Shown here: positions 8,682-20,136 of the stretch, one piece after another
How positions within the stretch are numbered: the stretch's first letter is position 1
How the letters are laid out: every line of letters begins with the position of its first letter
NCBI RefSeq assembly: GCF_038002345.1
Contig: NZ_JBBOCJ010000001.1
Span: 4,588,001 to 4,652,000, forward strand
Direction: 5' to 3'
Source: Paenibacillus sp. FSL M7-0420
GTDB lineage: Bacteria; Bacillota; Bacilli; Paenibacillales; Paenibacillaceae
DNA: 64,000 nucleotides
Notes under the pieces: model-generated
The model's input: only the letters and a program-made list of their open reading frames with translations
The model's database searches: none
What the model was told of the DNA's origin: nothing
Program-made: the position numbers and the translations under genes

Positions 8682-9350
8682 TTAAACCATTTCTGCTACC
8701 AGCTTGCCCATCAGGGCATTGGACAGCACGGCGGGCACTCCTGCGGAGGCCGCCCACTGTCTATGCTGCTCCACATATCCCATACAGTCAAGCACTATCA
8801 CGTCCGCATGATCCCGCAGACGCTCTGCTGCGGCGCGAAAATCCGCTTCCGTACCCGTATAAGGTGATGCCGCTGCGAATGGCAGCCGTGCTCCGGCTCC
8901 TGCGAATTTTTCAATCATTGCGTCCTCCTGCTCGGGCAAAGGGCCAATCAGTCCCAGACGGCGCCCGTCCAGCATCGCCTGCACGACCGGAGGAATGATC
9001 CGGTCCGGCTCAATCAGATGGGCAGCAGACGTATGCAGTCCCGGAAAAACTCCCGTACACGCCAGCAGGATCGTCCGAATCCCAGCGGCTTCCATAGCAT
9101 CAATCTTCCCTTGGAGAACGGACTGTATCCGCTCCCGCGAAATTACCGCAGCGGACCCGTCCGCCATGCGGGTGGTCAGCACATACTCTCCCGGCCCTGG
9201 ACTGTAGAATTCACGCACCTGTTCAGCCGTGAACCCGTCCAGCACCCCGGACTGAACCAGTCCCGCCTTGCCTTCCAGATATTTCTCAATGATGGGCGCG
9301 ACATCCTGCCTGGGTGCTTGCCCAATCGTAATCAGCCCGATATTCTTCAT
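8682..9350 (-). CDS. AroM family protein
   Basis: A 222-aa protein with the AroM opening MKNIGLITIGQAPRQDV and the two racemase-fold cysteine segments LLACTGVFPGL (about residue 97) and VLDCMGY (about 185). AroM belongs to the same Asp/Glu racemase-like fold as the neighbouring 6915-7571 gene. The E. coli protein lies next to aroL but has no firm function. The start follows TGGAGGGACAAGA. The cluster therefore encodes two racemase-fold proteins in one apparent operon, which suggests sequential steps or a heteromeric enzyme acting on a related substrate (inference). Confidence 0.85.
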   Translation of the reverse strand: MKNIGLITIGQAPRQDVAPIIEKYLEGKAGLVQSGVLDGFTAEQVREFYSPGPGEYVLTTRMADGSAAVISRERIQSVLQGKIDAMEAAGIRTILLACTGVFPGLHTSAAHLIEPDRIIPPVVQAMLDGRRLGLIGPLPEQEDAMIEKFAGAGARLPFAAASPYTGTEADFRAAAERLRDHADVIVLDCMGYVEQHRQWAASAGVPAVLSNALMGKLVAEMV

Positions 9351-9400
9351 TCTTGTCCCTCCAGACGCTATAGGTTACAAACCAAGCTGTGCTAACAGAG

Positions 9401-9426
9401 CAGGCGCTGAAGGAAGCTCAGCGCCT
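9401..9426. promoter_or_regulatory. Intercistronic hairpin between DUF1177 and aroM-like
   Basis: A 10-bp perfect stem (CAGGCGCTGA / TCAGCGCCTG) with a 6-nt loop and no T-run on either strand. It lies in the 103-bp gap after DUF1177. It could be an attenuator or a processing/stability element in a polycistronic message rather than a terminator. Confidence 0.45.
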
Positions 9427-9453
9427 GACTGTACATGTACATCTGTTATCCTG

Positions 9454-10404
9454 TTAATGAGAGATGACTGCCGGTTTACCCAGCGTCTGCAGCACGCTCA
9501 TGGAGCCGTACAGCTCGGTAATCTTCGCAAACTCTGCTTCGTTGTAGAAGGAGCATGTCCCCTGCGTTACTTCCTTGGCCGTCTCGATAGCAAAACGCAC
9601 CGCCTGAGCAATATCCACCTCATGGCTGGCACCGGTACCACAGCCCGGAACCATAGACTGGGCAGTAATCGCGAGGCCCACCACCGGAGCAGAGGTAGCT
9701 ACCGCAGGCTGAAGAATGGAATTGATATGATACAGCCCGTTGCCGTAAGGGGTAATATCCTGAGTCGTCACCGGAAAAGTCACCGGGTACTGTCCGGTCG
9801 TCATTTCCTTGATCCGCAGCAAATCTTCGCTGACCCGCAGAATATAGCCTTCTTTAACCGTCGGTGAGATGGCGATCCCTTTGTGGTTAACCACACGGTT
9901 GCCTTTGGTCGTATCAATCGATAGAACCGCTTCCATCTCCGGCAGCACTTCATGCTCATTCATCTGCAGAATATCTACAGGAGAATCCATGAAATCCACC
10001 GGCTCGTGCGGCAGGGTTGGAGCATCCGGGCAAATATGGGTGGTAACCAGCACATCCCCCAGCAGCACATCCCCTTTGGTCTGCATGTCTGCCAGCTTCA
10101 GCGCAGAAGCAATCGCCGCGACCGCACCGTCTGCATCAGAGACCAGGCCAATCCGGCTCGGGCGCGCCCCGATACCACCCAGTCTGCCGACAATACCAAA
10201 CGTTGGGGCAGATCCGCCAGTGAGCTTGCCTTCGCTGCCCGGGATCGTGATTTTAACGAATTCTGTGCTGCCCTTCTCCCCTTCGACCTTCTGAATCTCA
10301 ACCTTAACCGCAGGATATTCTGCGAATAACTGCTTGACCTGCTTACCGTTAACATAAGCGCTGTCCAGTGCGTTCAAGACTGTAATCGTTTGCTGAAGTG
10401 CCAT
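9454..10404 (-). CDS. DUF1177 family protein
   Basis: A 316-aa protein recognised as DUF1177 from its overall pattern: MALQQTITVLNALDSAYVNG, the glycine-rich IVGRLGGIGARPSRIGLVSDADGAVAA, and HICPDAPTLPHEPVDFMDSP. The His/Asp/Glu-rich middle could bind a metal. The start follows GGGGAGG by 7 nt. It is the first gene of the four-gene unit ending at 6915. From memory, DUF1177 genes tend to occur beside AroM, racemase and aminopeptidase genes and peptide transporters, as here; no biochemical function is known to me. It is divergent from the serine hydrolase at 10652, with 247 bp between them. Confidence 0.8.
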   Translation of the reverse strand: MALQQTITVLNALDSAYVNGKQVKQLFAEYPAVKVEIQKVEGEKGSTEFVKITIPGSEGKLTGGSAPTFGIVGRLGGIGARPSRIGLVSDADGAVAAIASALKLADMQTKGDVLLGDVLVTTHICPDAPTLPHEPVDFMDSPVDILQMNEHEVLPEMEAVLSIDTTKGNRVVNHKGIAISPTVKEGYILRVSEDLLRIKEMTTGQYPVTFPVTTQDITPYGNGLYHINSILQPAVATSAPVVGLAITAQSMVPGCGTGASHEVDIAQAVRFAIETAKEVTQGTCSFYNEAEFAKITELYGSMSVLQTLGKPAVISH

Positions 10405-10651
10405 TCTAATTCCTCCCCGGATGCATGCTCATGTTTGTCATGTTTGCATTTATACTATCTCATCTCGCAAAATGTCCACAATGTACCGCCCTGCCAAACT
10501 GGAACAGCATTTCTTGTCCTTTGCAGATAAACCTTACGCGCAGCGTACACTCTTACGGCTTACCGCCCATGAATAAAGGTTAATTCTCCCAAGCAGCGAA
10601 ATATATCAGGGTACTGATGCTTTATTTTCCAGACAGGAGGTGCTTCATACG

Positions 10652-11701
10652 ATGAAGTCTGCACATCAGATTAACAAGGACAAGCTGGTCCAGATTATCA
10701 GTGAAGAGGCCCGGCGGACGGGGTTCTCAGGGGTCGTACAGGTGACGGAACGGGAGCATGTCCTTGCAGCGGCAGCTTTTGGGATAGCTAATATCGGGGA
10801 CGTACGGCTCAACCAGGCCCACACCCGCTTCGCCATCGCTTCCGGCAGCAAGCTATTTACCGCCATTGCAGTCTGCCAGCTCGCAGAGCAGGGTTTGTTT
10901 TCTTTTGACGCCAAAATACTGGACATCCTGCCGAAGCAGGAATTCCCATTGTTCGATCCGGCGATCACAGTGCATCAGCTATTGACTCACAGCTCGGGCA
11001 TACCGGATTACTTCGATGAAGAAGAGATGGAGGATTTCGCGGCACTGTGGAAGGAGACCCCGATGTACACGCTGAGGCGGCCCGGAGATTTCCTCCCGCT
11101 GTTCGCCGGACTGCCGATGAAATTCGCCCCAGGCGGGCGGTTTCACTATAACAATGCAGGATATATCATGCTTGCTATGCTCGTAGAAGCCGTCAGCGGG
11201 CAACCTTTTACGGAATATGTAGAACAACATATTTTCCTGCCTTGCGGGATGAAGGATTCCGGTTACTTCGCGCTTGATGCGCTTCCGGCCCACACCGCTC
11301 AGGGATACATCGACAGCAGCAATGGGAAAAAGACCAGCAACATCTACTCCATTCCGGTGGTCGGAGGCGGGGACGGAGGGGCATTTGTTACGGCGGCGGA
11401 TATGCATAAGCTGTGGAGCGGCTTGCTTGAACACAAGCTGTTACAGGCAGAGACCACGGCTCTGCTGCTGACACCGCATATATATGAGCGAAAGGACAGC
11501 TATTACGGTTATGGCGTGTGGATACAGTCCGGCCCCAGCGAAAAGGTGCTAAAGTACCATATCATGGGCTACGATCCCGGGATCAGCTTCCACTCCGCAT
11601 ATTATCCCGAACGGAGCTTAACAATTACTGCTCTCTGTAACAAGAGTAACGGGGCTTATCAGATGATGTCTGCGATGGAGGATTATCTGCCGGTGGGGTA
11701 G
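10652..11701 (+). CDS. Serine hydrolase, class C beta-lactamase / penicillin-binding fold
   Basis: A 349-aa protein of the beta-lactamase-related family (PF00144). The nucleophile motif S-x-x-K is S64-G-S-K67 (ASGSKLFTA). The second element is the Tyr motif YNNAGY (about residue 168), and near the C-terminus HIMGYDPG occupies the position of the H-x-G/K-T-G motif. There is no obvious signal peptide, so it is probably cytoplasmic and an esterase or D-aminopeptidase-like hydrolase rather than a secreted beta-lactamase. The ATG at 10652 is 11 nt after ACAGGAGG; the upstream GTG at 10640 overlaps the ribosome binding site. It is a lone plus-strand gene with its own terminator. Confidence 0.88.
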   Translation: MKSAHQINKDKLVQIISEEARRTGFSGVVQVTEREHVLAAAAFGIANIGDVRLNQAHTRFAIASGSKLFTAIAVCQLAEQGLFSFDAKILDILPKQEFPLFDPAITVHQLLTHSSGIPDYFDEEEMEDFAALWKETPMYTLRRPGDFLPLFAGLPMKFAPGGRFHYNNAGYIMLAMLVEAVSGQPFTEYVEQHIFLPCGMKDSGYFALDALPAHTAQGYIDSSNGKKTSNIYSIPVVGGGDGGAFVTAADMHKLWSGLLEHKLLQAETTALLLTPHIYERKDSYYGYGVWIQSGPSEKVLKYHIMGYDPGISFHSAYYPERSLTITALCNKSNGAYQMMSAMEDYLPVG

Positions 11702-11757
11702 CGGTATGTTCCGTTTAGCAGTTACGGAGTATGATTCAATTATCCTCAGATACACTT

Positions 11758-11797
11758 ATAGCCTTAGCTCAGTTTCTGGGCTAAGGCTATTTTACTT
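11758..11797 (+). terminator. Terminator of the serine hydrolase gene
   Basis: An 11-bp stem (ATAGCCTTAGC / GCTAAGGCTAT) with an 11-nt loop, then TTTACTTTT on the plus strand. It lies 57 bp after the hydrolase stop and also separates it from the convergent collagen-like gene. Confidence 0.88.
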
Positions 11798-11820
11798 TTA
11801 ATCTGCCGGGTGGAGTGGGG

Positions 11821-13704
<1,884 letters not shown>

Positions 13705-13982
13705 CTACTTCATTGCTTAAAGTGTCAATCTCTATTAAATGAACTGCAGATTCATCCAGAACCTATCGGCTCCTTCCATATGAATCCGGTAATAAAATAT
13801 AATGTAGTCTATCCTATTCAAACCAATTTCAACTGCGTATGCTGTTGACCCTAGTAATCAGTAGTTTGGTTCCATTCGTTACGAGATTCAGGCTTATGCA
13901 AAGGGAATTACTAGGTACGTAGGGAACAGGCGGAAGAATTACCCGGATGTCTTCAGAACAAAATGCCTGCGGCATCCCCATT

Positions 13983-14237
13983 GTGATCGGTTTTTCGACC
14001 ATATCCGGCCCACGCATCTCTACCGCACCGAATGTAGTCGGTTTTTCGACCATATCCGGCCCACGCGCCTTTGCCGCACCGAATGTGATCGGTTTTTCGA
14101 CCATATCCGGCCCACACGCCTCCGCCGCACCGAATGTGGTCGGTTTTTCGACCATATCTGGCCCACACGCCTCCGCTGCACCGAATGTGGTCGGTTTTTC
14201 GACCACATCCGGCCCAGATGACCACGCGCTGTTCATG
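13983..14237. repeat. 51-bp hairpin repeat array C (5 units; GGTCG-loop-CGACC core)
   Basis: Five units start at 13983, 14034, 14085, 14136 and 14187, each exactly 51 bp apart. The core is an inverted repeat around a GTTTTT loop; the last unit has perfect 9-bp arms (ATGTGGTCG / CGACCACAT). The spacer CCGGCCCACACGCCTCCGCC is well conserved, and each unit is introduced by GCACCGAAT. Two long overlapping ORFs through the array, on opposite strands, result from the 17-codon period. The array lies 159 bp beyond the pdp stop and past its terminator. Confidence 0.92.
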
Positions 14238-14302
14238 TGTTCGGACCTCCCCCCAACTTTATGCACTACTTATCCCCATCGGACGTAAATCATAATTTCC
14301 CT

Positions 14303-14356
14303 AATCAAAAATAAAACAAGCCGTACGCCAGCAATCTGCTGATTCGTACGGCTTGT
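14303..14356 (-). terminator. Terminator of the xerD/deoB/pnp/pdp transcription unit
   Basis: A 12-bp perfect stem (ACAAGCCGTACG / CGTACGGCTTGT) followed on the minus strand by TTTTATTTTTG. It lies 40 bp after the pdp stop codon. Confidence 0.92.
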
Positions 14357-14395
14357 TTGTATTAACAGGATTCCAGCGTAATACTCCGTTTCCAG

Positions 14396-15727
14396 CTAGT
14401 AACGCGTTACCCCGTCCTTGGTCACCAGCGCAAAAACCAGCGGCTGCGGCGGAACTGGCTGGGCGGAGATGCGGTAAGCCTCCAGCACTTTGACTTCGGC
14501 CTCCTGCACCTTGCTCTCGCTGGCATCGTTCACATGCAGTACTGCCAGCGTATCGCCTGCAGCCACGGCGTCGCCGACCTTCAGCGAGAGCTGAATGCCG
14601 ACCGCCAGATCGATCACGGACTCCTTCGTCTCGCGTCCGGCACCGAGCAGCATCGCGGCCACACCGATCTCTTCAGCCTGGATGCTCTCCACATAGCCTG
14701 CGGTCGCAGCCTTGACCTCGATGAATCTGCGGGCAGCAGGCAGGGTATCAGGCGAATCAATCTGCGAGACATCGCCGCCCTGGGCTGACACCATCTGCTT
14801 GAACTTAGCGAGGGCGCTGCCATCTTCGATATGGGACAGCAGCATGGAGCGCGCTTCTTCCTCATCCTTCGCCTTGCCGCCGAGCACCAGCATCTGGCTG
14901 CCCAGGATCAGGCAGACCTCCTGCAGATCCTTCGGCCCGTGACCGTTCAAGGTTTCGATACCCTCTTTGATCTCCAGGGCATTGCCGATACCGAAGCCCA
15001 GCGGCTGGTCCATATCGCTGATGACCGCTACCGTGTTGCGGCCAAGGTGTGTCCCGATATCCACCATGGCCTGGGCGAGCGCGATGGAATCGTCCAGTGT
15101 CTTCATGAATGCGCCGCTGCCAGTCTTCACATCCAGCACGATGGCGTCAGCGCCTGCGGCGATCTTCTTGCTCATGACGGAGCTGGCAATCAGCGGGATC
15201 GATTCCACCGTGGCCGTCACATCACGCAGGGCATACAGCTTCTTGTCCGCCGGCGTGATGTTGCCGGACTGGCCGATCACCGCCGCACCGATCTCGCCCA
15301 CCTGGGCGAAGAACCGTTCCCGGTCCATCTCCACCGAGAATCCCGTGATCGACTCCAGCTTGTCCAGTGTGCCTCCGGTGTGGCCGAGGCCGCGCCCGGA
15401 CATTTTGGCTACCGGAACTCCGGCCGCTGCGACCAGCGGTGCAAGCACCACCGTCGTCTTATCACCCACGCCTCCGGTAGAATGCTTGTCCACCTTGATG
15501 CCCGCAATCGGGCTAAGGTCCACCTGGTCACCAGACATCGCCATCTCCAGAGTCAGGTCGCCGGTCTCCCGCGCATTCATTCCGCGGAAATACACGGCCA
15601 TTGCCCAGGCGGAAATTTGATAATCCGGGATTTCCCCTTTGCTGTAGCCTTGGATCAGGAACGCTATTTCTTCGCGGCTAAGCTCACCGCCGTCTCTTTT
15701 TTTCTGAATAAGATCAACAGCACGCAT
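14396..15727 (-). CDS. pdp: Pyrimidine-nucleoside phosphorylase
   Basis: A 443-aa enzyme that phosphorolyses uridine, deoxyuridine and thymidine to the base and (deoxy)ribose-1-phosphate. The thymidine phosphorylase family signature is intact: [15 protein letters not shown] (about residues 80-94), then [16 protein letters not shown]. The C-terminal PYNP domain ([25 protein letters not shown]) is also present. The length is standard. Its ATG overlaps the TGA of the preceding purine nucleoside phosphorylase gene by one base, so translation is probably coupled. It is the last gene of the minus-strand salvage set deoB-pnp-pnp-pdp. The deoxyribose-1-phosphate it makes is the substrate of DeoB, encoded upstream. 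Confidence 0.95.
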   Translation of the reverse strand: MRAVDLIQKKRDGGELSREEIAFLIQGYSKGEIPDYQISAWAMAVYFRGMNARETGDLTLEMAMSGDQVDLSPIAGIKVDKHSTGGVGDKTTVVLAPLVAAAGVPVAKMSGRGLGHTGGTLDKLESITGFSVEMDRERFFAQVGEIGAAVIGQSGNITPADKKLYALRDVTATVESIPLIASSVMSKKIAAGADAIVLDVKTGSGAFMKTLDDSIALAQAMVDIGTHLGRNTVAVISDMDQPLGFGIGNALEIKEGIETLNGHGPKDLQEVCLILGSQMLVLGGKAKDEEEARSMLLSHIEDGSALAKFKQMVSAQGGDVSQIDSPDTLPAARRFIEVKAATAGYVESIQAEEIGVAAMLLGAGRETKESVIDLAVGIQLSLKVGDAVAAGDTLAVLHVNDASESKVQEAEVKVLEAYRISAQPVPPQPLVFALVTKDGVTRY

Positions 15728-16590
15728 CAGATCTGTACCTCACGGACGAAGGCGCGCACCAGTCCGATGAATTTTGGCTTGGTCAGGTTCGCCACTTTGA
15801 CCACCTGCTCATGGGTGAGCGGCTCCAGCTCATCGCCAATCGCCATGTCGGTGATACAGGTAATGCCGAGCACACGCAGCTTGCTGTGACTGGCCACGAT
15901 AACCTCCGGCACGGTGGACATTCCCACGGCATCGCCGCCGAGATAAGCCAGCATTTTCAGCTCAGCCGGGGTCTCATAAGTAGGGCCGCTGATGCCGGCA
16001 TATACGCCTTCCTGCAGGACAAGCGCTTCACCGTCCACACCTGTAACGCCCCCTGCAAGCTTCTTCGCCAATGCAATATATTCAGGGTCATAGGCACTGG
16101 ACATATCAGGGAACCTTACGCCCAGCTCCGGATCATTCGGTCCGATCAGCGGGTTGTCGCCGGTCATATTGAGATGGTCGGTAATCAGCATCAGGTCGCC
16201 TGCCTTGAACGCTCTGTTCATCCCGCCGCCTGCGTTGGTAATAACAAGGGTGCCGATGCCCAGCTTAGCCATTACATAGACCGGAAGAACTACCTTGCGC
16301 ATCTCATAACCTTCATAGTAGTGAAAACGGCCCTGCATGATCATAACATCCTTGCCTTCCAGCTTACCGATCACGAATCTTCCGGCATGGCCTTCTACCG
16401 TTGAATGGGGGAAATGCGGAATTTCTTCATAAGGCAGGTAGACTGCATCTTCGATCTGATCGCCCAGGTCGCCAAGACCTGAACCCAGAATAAGGCCGAT
16501 TGCCGGTGTATAACCGCCGAATTTGGATTGAATATATGCAGCAGCTTCCTGAACCTGAGTGCCGTATGGGACTGTTGTTGGTGTTGTCAT
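15727..16590 (-). CDS. Purine nucleoside phosphorylase, paralogue with Asp at the base-recognition position
   Basis: A 287-aa trimeric-type PNP (PunA/DeoD-II family): [12 protein letters not shown] phosphate loop, [20 protein letters not shown], and [10 protein letters not shown] with the base-binding Glu206. The segment that contacts the purine N7/O6 reads CITDMAIG, with Asp248 where the family normally has Asn (the adjacent paralogue has CITNMAAG). It also has TNAGGG in place of TNAAGG. In human PNP the equivalent Asn243-to-Asp change shifts preference toward 6-aminopurines, so this copy may accept adenosine. It follows the second PNP by 57 bp, starts after GGGAGGATC, and overlaps pdp. Confidence 0.92.
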   Translation of the reverse strand: MTTPTTVPYGTQVQEAAAYIQSKFGGYTPAIGLILGSGLGDLGDQIEDAVYLPYEEIPHFPHSTVEGHAGRFVIGKLEGKDVMIMQGRFHYYEGYEMRKVVLPVYVMAKLGIGTLVITNAGGGMNRAFKAGDLMLITDHLNMTGDNPLIGPNDPELGVRFPDMSSAYDPEYIALAKKLAGGVTGVDGEALVLQEGVYAGISGPTYETPAELKMLAYLGGDAVGMSTVPEVIVASHSKLRVLGITCITDMAIGDELEPLTHEQVVKVANLTKPKFIGLVRAFVREVQI

Positions 16591-16647
16591 CGATTGATCC
16601 TCCCGGATATGGATTGTGTATAGATTAACGCGTATGTGAAGCAGTAC

Positions 16648-17472
16648 CTACATTTTGGGAATAAAAGCAAGCACAAGCTTCAGGAACTGCTCGCGCACAC
16701 GCTCAGCGGTCTTCATCACCTCTGCATGATTCAGCGGCTGTGGAAGAATACCGGCTGCCATGTTGGTGATACAGGAAATGCCCAGCACTTCAATTCCGGC
16801 ATGACGGGCAACGATGGTCTCGGATACGGTGGACATGCCTACGGCATCTGCTCCCTGGCGGCGCAGCATCACGATCTCAGCAGGCGTCTCATAGTTCGGT
16901 CCGAGCAGACCCGCATATACGCCTTCCTTGAACTCAAAATTCAGTGCGGCGGCAGCTTCCTTGGCAGCTGCAATCAGACGCGGGCTGTACGCCGAGGACA
17001 TATCCGGGAACCTTACGCCCAGCGCATTGTCGTTCGGTCCGCTCAGCGGATTGCGGCCGGTCAGATTCAGATGATCCGTGATCAGCATGAGATCCCCTGG
17101 TGTGTATTCCGTATTCACGCCACCGGCTGCGTTGGTGACCAGCAGGCTGGTTACGCCCAGCTCCTTCATCACCCGTACCGGGAAGGCTGTAACCTCAGGG
17201 CCGTAGCCTTCATACATGTGGAAGCGGCCCTTCATCATGACCACGCGGCGGCCTTCGATCATGCCGATCAGCAGCTCGCCTTCATGTCCTTCTACCGTGG
17301 ACACAGGGAAATGAGGAATCTCATGATAAGGAATAACGACTTCATCTGTGATCAGATCCGCCAGAATGCCGAGGCCGGAGCCTAGGATCAGCCCGATTTC
17401 GGGGGCGACGGTGCATTTATCTTTGATATATACGGCTGCTTCTTGAATATGGTTAAGAGTCACATTGGTCAT
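16648..17472 (-). CDS. Purine nucleoside phosphorylase (6-oxopurine type)
   Basis: A 274-aa PNP cleaving inosine and guanosine, and their deoxy forms, with phosphate. Family elements are intact: [52 protein letters not shown] with Glu195, and CITNMAAG with the purine-selecting Asn237. It is the orthologue by position of Bacillus pupG/punA, directly downstream of deoB (19 bp). The start follows TGGAGG. The two PNPs are tandem paralogues about half identical by eye, and the second copy is probably a duplication that diverged in specificity. Confidence 0.94.
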   Translation of the reverse strand: MTNVTLNHIQEAAVYIKDKCTVAPEIGLILGSGLGILADLITDEVVIPYHEIPHFPVSTVEGHEGELLIGMIEGRRVVMMKGRFHMYEGYGPEVTAFPVRVMKELGVTSLLVTNAAGGVNTEYTPGDLMLITDHLNLTGRNPLSGPNDNALGVRFPDMSSAYSPRLIAAAKEAAAALNFEFKEGVYAGLLGPNYETPAEIVMLRRQGADAVGMSTVSETIVARHAGIEVLGISCITNMAAGILPQPLNHAEVMKTAERVREQFLKLVLAFIPKM

Positions 17473-17491
17473 GGTTTGGTTTCCTCCAGAA

Positions 17492-18670
17492 TTAGATTAG
17501 TTGAGACAAAAAGCTCGTCCCGTACTGCGGCGCCTTCGCTCCGAAGTTGTCGGCGATTGTGGCGGCCACATCCGAGAAGGTCTGGCGGATGCCCAGGCTG
17601 CCTGGAGTCTTGAATCTCGGGCTGTAGACCAGGAGCGGCACATACTCGCGTGTGTGGTCCGTTCCGGCATGGACCGGGTCATTGCCATGGTCTGCGGAGA
17701 TGATCAGCAGATCATCCTCACCGAGGGTAGAGAGCAGCTCAGGCAGCGCCTGATCGAATACCTCCAGCGCACGGCCGTAGCCTTCCGGATCACGGCGGTG
17801 GCCGTAGAGGGAATCGAAGTCCACCAGATTGGTGAACAGGAATCCGTCGAACGGCTTGCGCAACTCGTCGATCGTAATCTGGATGCCGTGTTCATTGCTT
17901 TTGGTCGGATAGGTTGCGGTTACCCCTTCGCCGGTAAAAATATCATTGATCTTACCCACAGCAATCACATCCTTGCCGATATCCTCCAGTGCATTCATCA
18001 CCGTCGGCTCAGGCGGCTTCACCGCATAATCATGGCGGTTAGGTGTACGCACGAAGTTGCCCGGCTCGCCCACATAAGGGCGGGCAATCACGCGGCCAAC
18101 AGAGAACTCGGGAGCCATCGTCAGCTCACGGGCGATTTTACAAGCGCTATATAGCTCCTCCAGAGGGATAATATCTTCATGTGCCGCAAGCTGGAACACG
18201 CTGTCCGCTGAAGTATAGACAATCCATGCGCCCGTCTTCATCTGCTCCTCGCCGTATTCCACAAGAATCTCCGTGCCGGAGGCCGGCTTGTTACCGATGA
18301 CCTTGCGTCCGGTAGCCGCTTCGAATTTCTCGATCAGCTCCGCAGGGAAGCCATCAAAATAGGTGTTAAAAGGAACCTCGATCTTCAGTCCCATCAGCTC
18401 CCAGTGGCCGGTCATGGTGTCCTTGCCTACGGATACCTCCTGCATTTTGCCGTAGTAGCCTGTAGGGGCCGTTACCGGTTCAAGCGGCGGCAGCGGGGCA
18501 ATATTCGCCAGCCCGAGCTGCTGCAGATTCGGAAGCTTAAGACCCGGAACCCGTTCCAGAATATGGCCCAGCGTATGGGAGCCTGTATCTCCGAAATTAG
18601 CGGCATCCGGTGCTTCACCGATACCTACACTGTCCAGAACAATAAATCCGATGCGTTTAAATGAGGACAT
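17492..18670 (-). CDS. deoB: Phosphopentomutase
   Basis: A 392-aa manganese enzyme of the alkaline-phosphatase superfamily. It interconverts (deoxy)ribose-1-phosphate and -5-phosphate, feeding nucleoside sugars into the pentose phosphate route. Visible motifs are [14 protein letters not shown] (metal ligand Asp), KDTMTGHWE with the phosphorylated Thr, and the C-terminal ISADHGNDP...[12 protein letters not shown] metal site. The ATG at 18670 lies 11 nt after AAAGGAG; an in-frame TTG farther upstream is less likely. It stands between xerD and the PNP genes as in Bacillus (drm-punA). Confidence 0.95.
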   Translation of the reverse strand: MSSFKRIGFIVLDSVGIGEAPDAANFGDTGSHTLGHILERVPGLKLPNLQQLGLANIAPLPPLEPVTAPTGYYGKMQEVSVGKDTMTGHWELMGLKIEVPFNTYFDGFPAELIEKFEAATGRKVIGNKPASGTEILVEYGEEQMKTGAWIVYTSADSVFQLAAHEDIIPLEELYSACKIARELTMAPEFSVGRVIARPYVGEPGNFVRTPNRHDYAVKPPEPTVMNALEDIGKDVIAVGKINDIFTGEGVTATYPTKSNEHGIQITIDELRKPFDGFLFTNLVDFDSLYGHRRDPEGYGRALEVFDQALPELLSTLGEDDLLIISADHGNDPVHAGTDHTREYVPLLVYSPRFKTPGSLGIRQTFSDVAATIADNFGAKAPQYGTSFLSQLI

Positions 18671-18724
18671 TGCCGTCTTCACTCCTTTTATAGTTTGCAT
18701 AATCTTCTCGTCTGCTCTAAGCAT

Positions 18725-18765
18725 GAAGAAACTCCGGGAGAACCTCTCCCGGGAGCGATTTCTTC
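18725..18765. promoter_or_regulatory. Nested hairpin upstream of deoB
   Basis: Two nested stems (GAAGAAA / TTTCTTC outside; TCCGGGAG / CTCCCGGGA inside) lie 55 bp before the deoB start and about 100 bp after xerD. There is no long T-run. It may be a weak terminator between xerD and deoB or a leader structure. Confidence 0.45.
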
Positions 18766-18868
18766 AGTATGATTCCATCATAACTTTCTTACTCACAAAA
18801 AGCATCTTTTCGGCCTAATCCGATCCGCCCGCCCGTATTCCTAAGGTCCCTCATCCCTGTACAGCCGG

Positions 18869-19762
18869 CTATTTCGCCCGGGGATGATGATTCTCGTAGA
18901 CCTCCTTCATATTCTTGCGGGCAATTCCGCTGTAGATCTGAGTGGTCGAACTATCGGAATGGCCCAGCATCTGCTGCACAGAGCGCAGGTCCGCCCCGCC
19001 TTCAAGCAGATGCGCAGCGAAGGAGTGGCGCAGAGTATGCGGTGTGATGTCCTGCTCAATCTGAGCTTCACGCGCGTATTTTTTGATGATTTTCCAAAAG
19101 CCCTGACGGGTCAGCCGTCCGCCCAGACTATTCAGGAACAGCGCAGGCTCCTCCCGGCTCGCACGCAGCAGCTTGTCCCGCATCCCCGAGGTATAACGGG
19201 CTACGCAATCAGCCGCAATCACGCCGATCGGGACCACACGCTCCTTGCCAGAGGCGCCGCTGCAGCGTGCGAACCGCAAGGATGTGTTCACATCCTCCAC
19301 ATTCATCGAGATCAGCTCCGTCACACGGATACCCGTCGCATAAAGCAGCTCCAGCATAGCCTTATCGCGCATCCCCTGGGGAGCAGCTTCATCCGGAGCC
19401 GCCAGCAGACGCTCGATCTCCGTAATGCTGAGAATGACCGGCGGCTTGTGACTCGGCTTAATGGCTTCCATATCCAGCGTAGGATCTTGGACAATCAGCC
19501 GTTCCTTCAGCAAAAAATGAAAATAGGCGCGCAGCGATACCGTATTCCGGTTCACCGTGGCTGCTGCCTTCCCTGCTCCGCGCAGGGCACCCAGATAGAG
19601 CATAATATGCGTTCTTCTAATATCTTCGGCCGCGTCCAGGCCCCGCTCTTCCGTAAACTCCAGAAACTGCGAAATATCCCGTCCATAGGATTCCAGCGTA
19701 CTAGGAGACAATCCTTTGTCCCCGGACAAATACTGCATAAACGGCTGTAAGTATGACTTCAT
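18869..19762 (-). CDS. xerD: Site-specific tyrosine recombinase XerD
   Basis: A 297-aa phage-integrase-fold recombinase. With XerC/CodV it resolves chromosome dimers at dif. The N-terminal SAM-like DNA-binding domain (LSGDKGLSPSTLESYGRDI) and the catalytic domain are both complete. The catalytic residues are Arg in LYATGIRVTEL, His-x-x-Arg in HTLRHSFAAHLLEGG, a second His in LGHSDSSTTQIY, and the nucleophilic Tyr in QIYSG. I chose ATG 19762 (9 nt after AGGAG) over the TTG one codon upstream. Neighbours fur, yqzK and deoB match the Bacillus locus. Confidence 0.95.
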   Translation of the reverse strand: MKSYLQPFMQYLSGDKGLSPSTLESYGRDISQFLEFTEERGLDAAEDIRRTHIMLYLGALRGAGKAAATVNRNTVSLRAYFHFLLKERLIVQDPTLDMEAIKPSHKPPVILSITEIERLLAAPDEAAPQGMRDKAMLELLYATGIRVTELISMNVEDVNTSLRFARCSGASGKERVVPIGVIAADCVARYTSGMRDKLLRASREEPALFLNSLGGRLTRQGFWKIIKKYAREAQIEQDITPHTLRHSFAAHLLEGGADLRSVQQMLGHSDSSTTQIYSGIARKNMKEVYENHHPRAK

Positions 19763-19902
19763 CAATTCACGCTCCTGTCAGACTCAGGCTGCTTCATGCG
19801 GCTTCGCAGCGGGTTGAGATCCAGCAGCCGGAACAGCGTTGTTCCATGACATGCTATAGATTGATTCGACATACTTCTCCCTTAATCCTGCAATCCGGCC
19901 CG

Positions 19903-20136
19903 TTACTCCCCGTACCAGTAAAAAAGGCGCAGGCGATCCCCCGCACTTATCCCCTGTTCCCCATACTGGACATCCTGAAACGCCCGGACGGCGGTGCCTT
20001 CCGGAATCTCAACATTGCGGGCCGGGCTGATCCATGCGCTGACCCAGCTCAAAACATAATACAGCACACAGCTTACCGCCACAAGCATCGTCATGAAATA
20101 CAGCCGGCGCACCGTGCGGGGCAGAGAAATAATCAT
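19903..20136 (-). CDS. yqzK: DUF4227 / YqzK family small membrane protein
   Basis: A 77-aa protein with one N-terminal transmembrane segment (LYFMTMLVAVSCVLYYVLSW) and a soluble tail ending LRLFYWYGE, typical of DUF4227. The function is unknown. The start follows GGAGG by 8 nt. It lies between fur and xerD, exactly where Bacillus subtilis has yqzK, which is the main support for the symbol. Confidence 0.85.
   Translation of the reverse strand: MIISLPRTVRRLYFMTMLVAVSCVLYYVLSWVSAWISPARNVEIPEGTAVRAFQDVQYGEQGISAGDRLRLFYWYGE

Noticed and set aside
13983..14237. CRISPR array
   Set aside because: Repeats with regular spacing suggested it, but the spacers are as conserved as the repeats in arrays C and G, unit number is small, several loci have different cores, and no cas gene is present.
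13829..14288. Overlapping 60-145-aa ORFs on both strands with repeated segments
   Set aside because: They run through array C; a 51-bp period is 17 codons, so frames stay open by periodicity. The same applies to ORFs at 6412-6699, 43456-43833 and 55943-56302.
14831..15889. 352-aa plus-strand ORF over pdp
   Set aside because: Shadow of pdp and the adjacent PNP gene; no start site or motif support.
18869..19762. Phage or integrative-element integrase
   Set aside because: The tyrosine recombinase is the core XerD gene in its conserved yqzK-fur-deoB context; no att-like repeats or phage genes are nearby.
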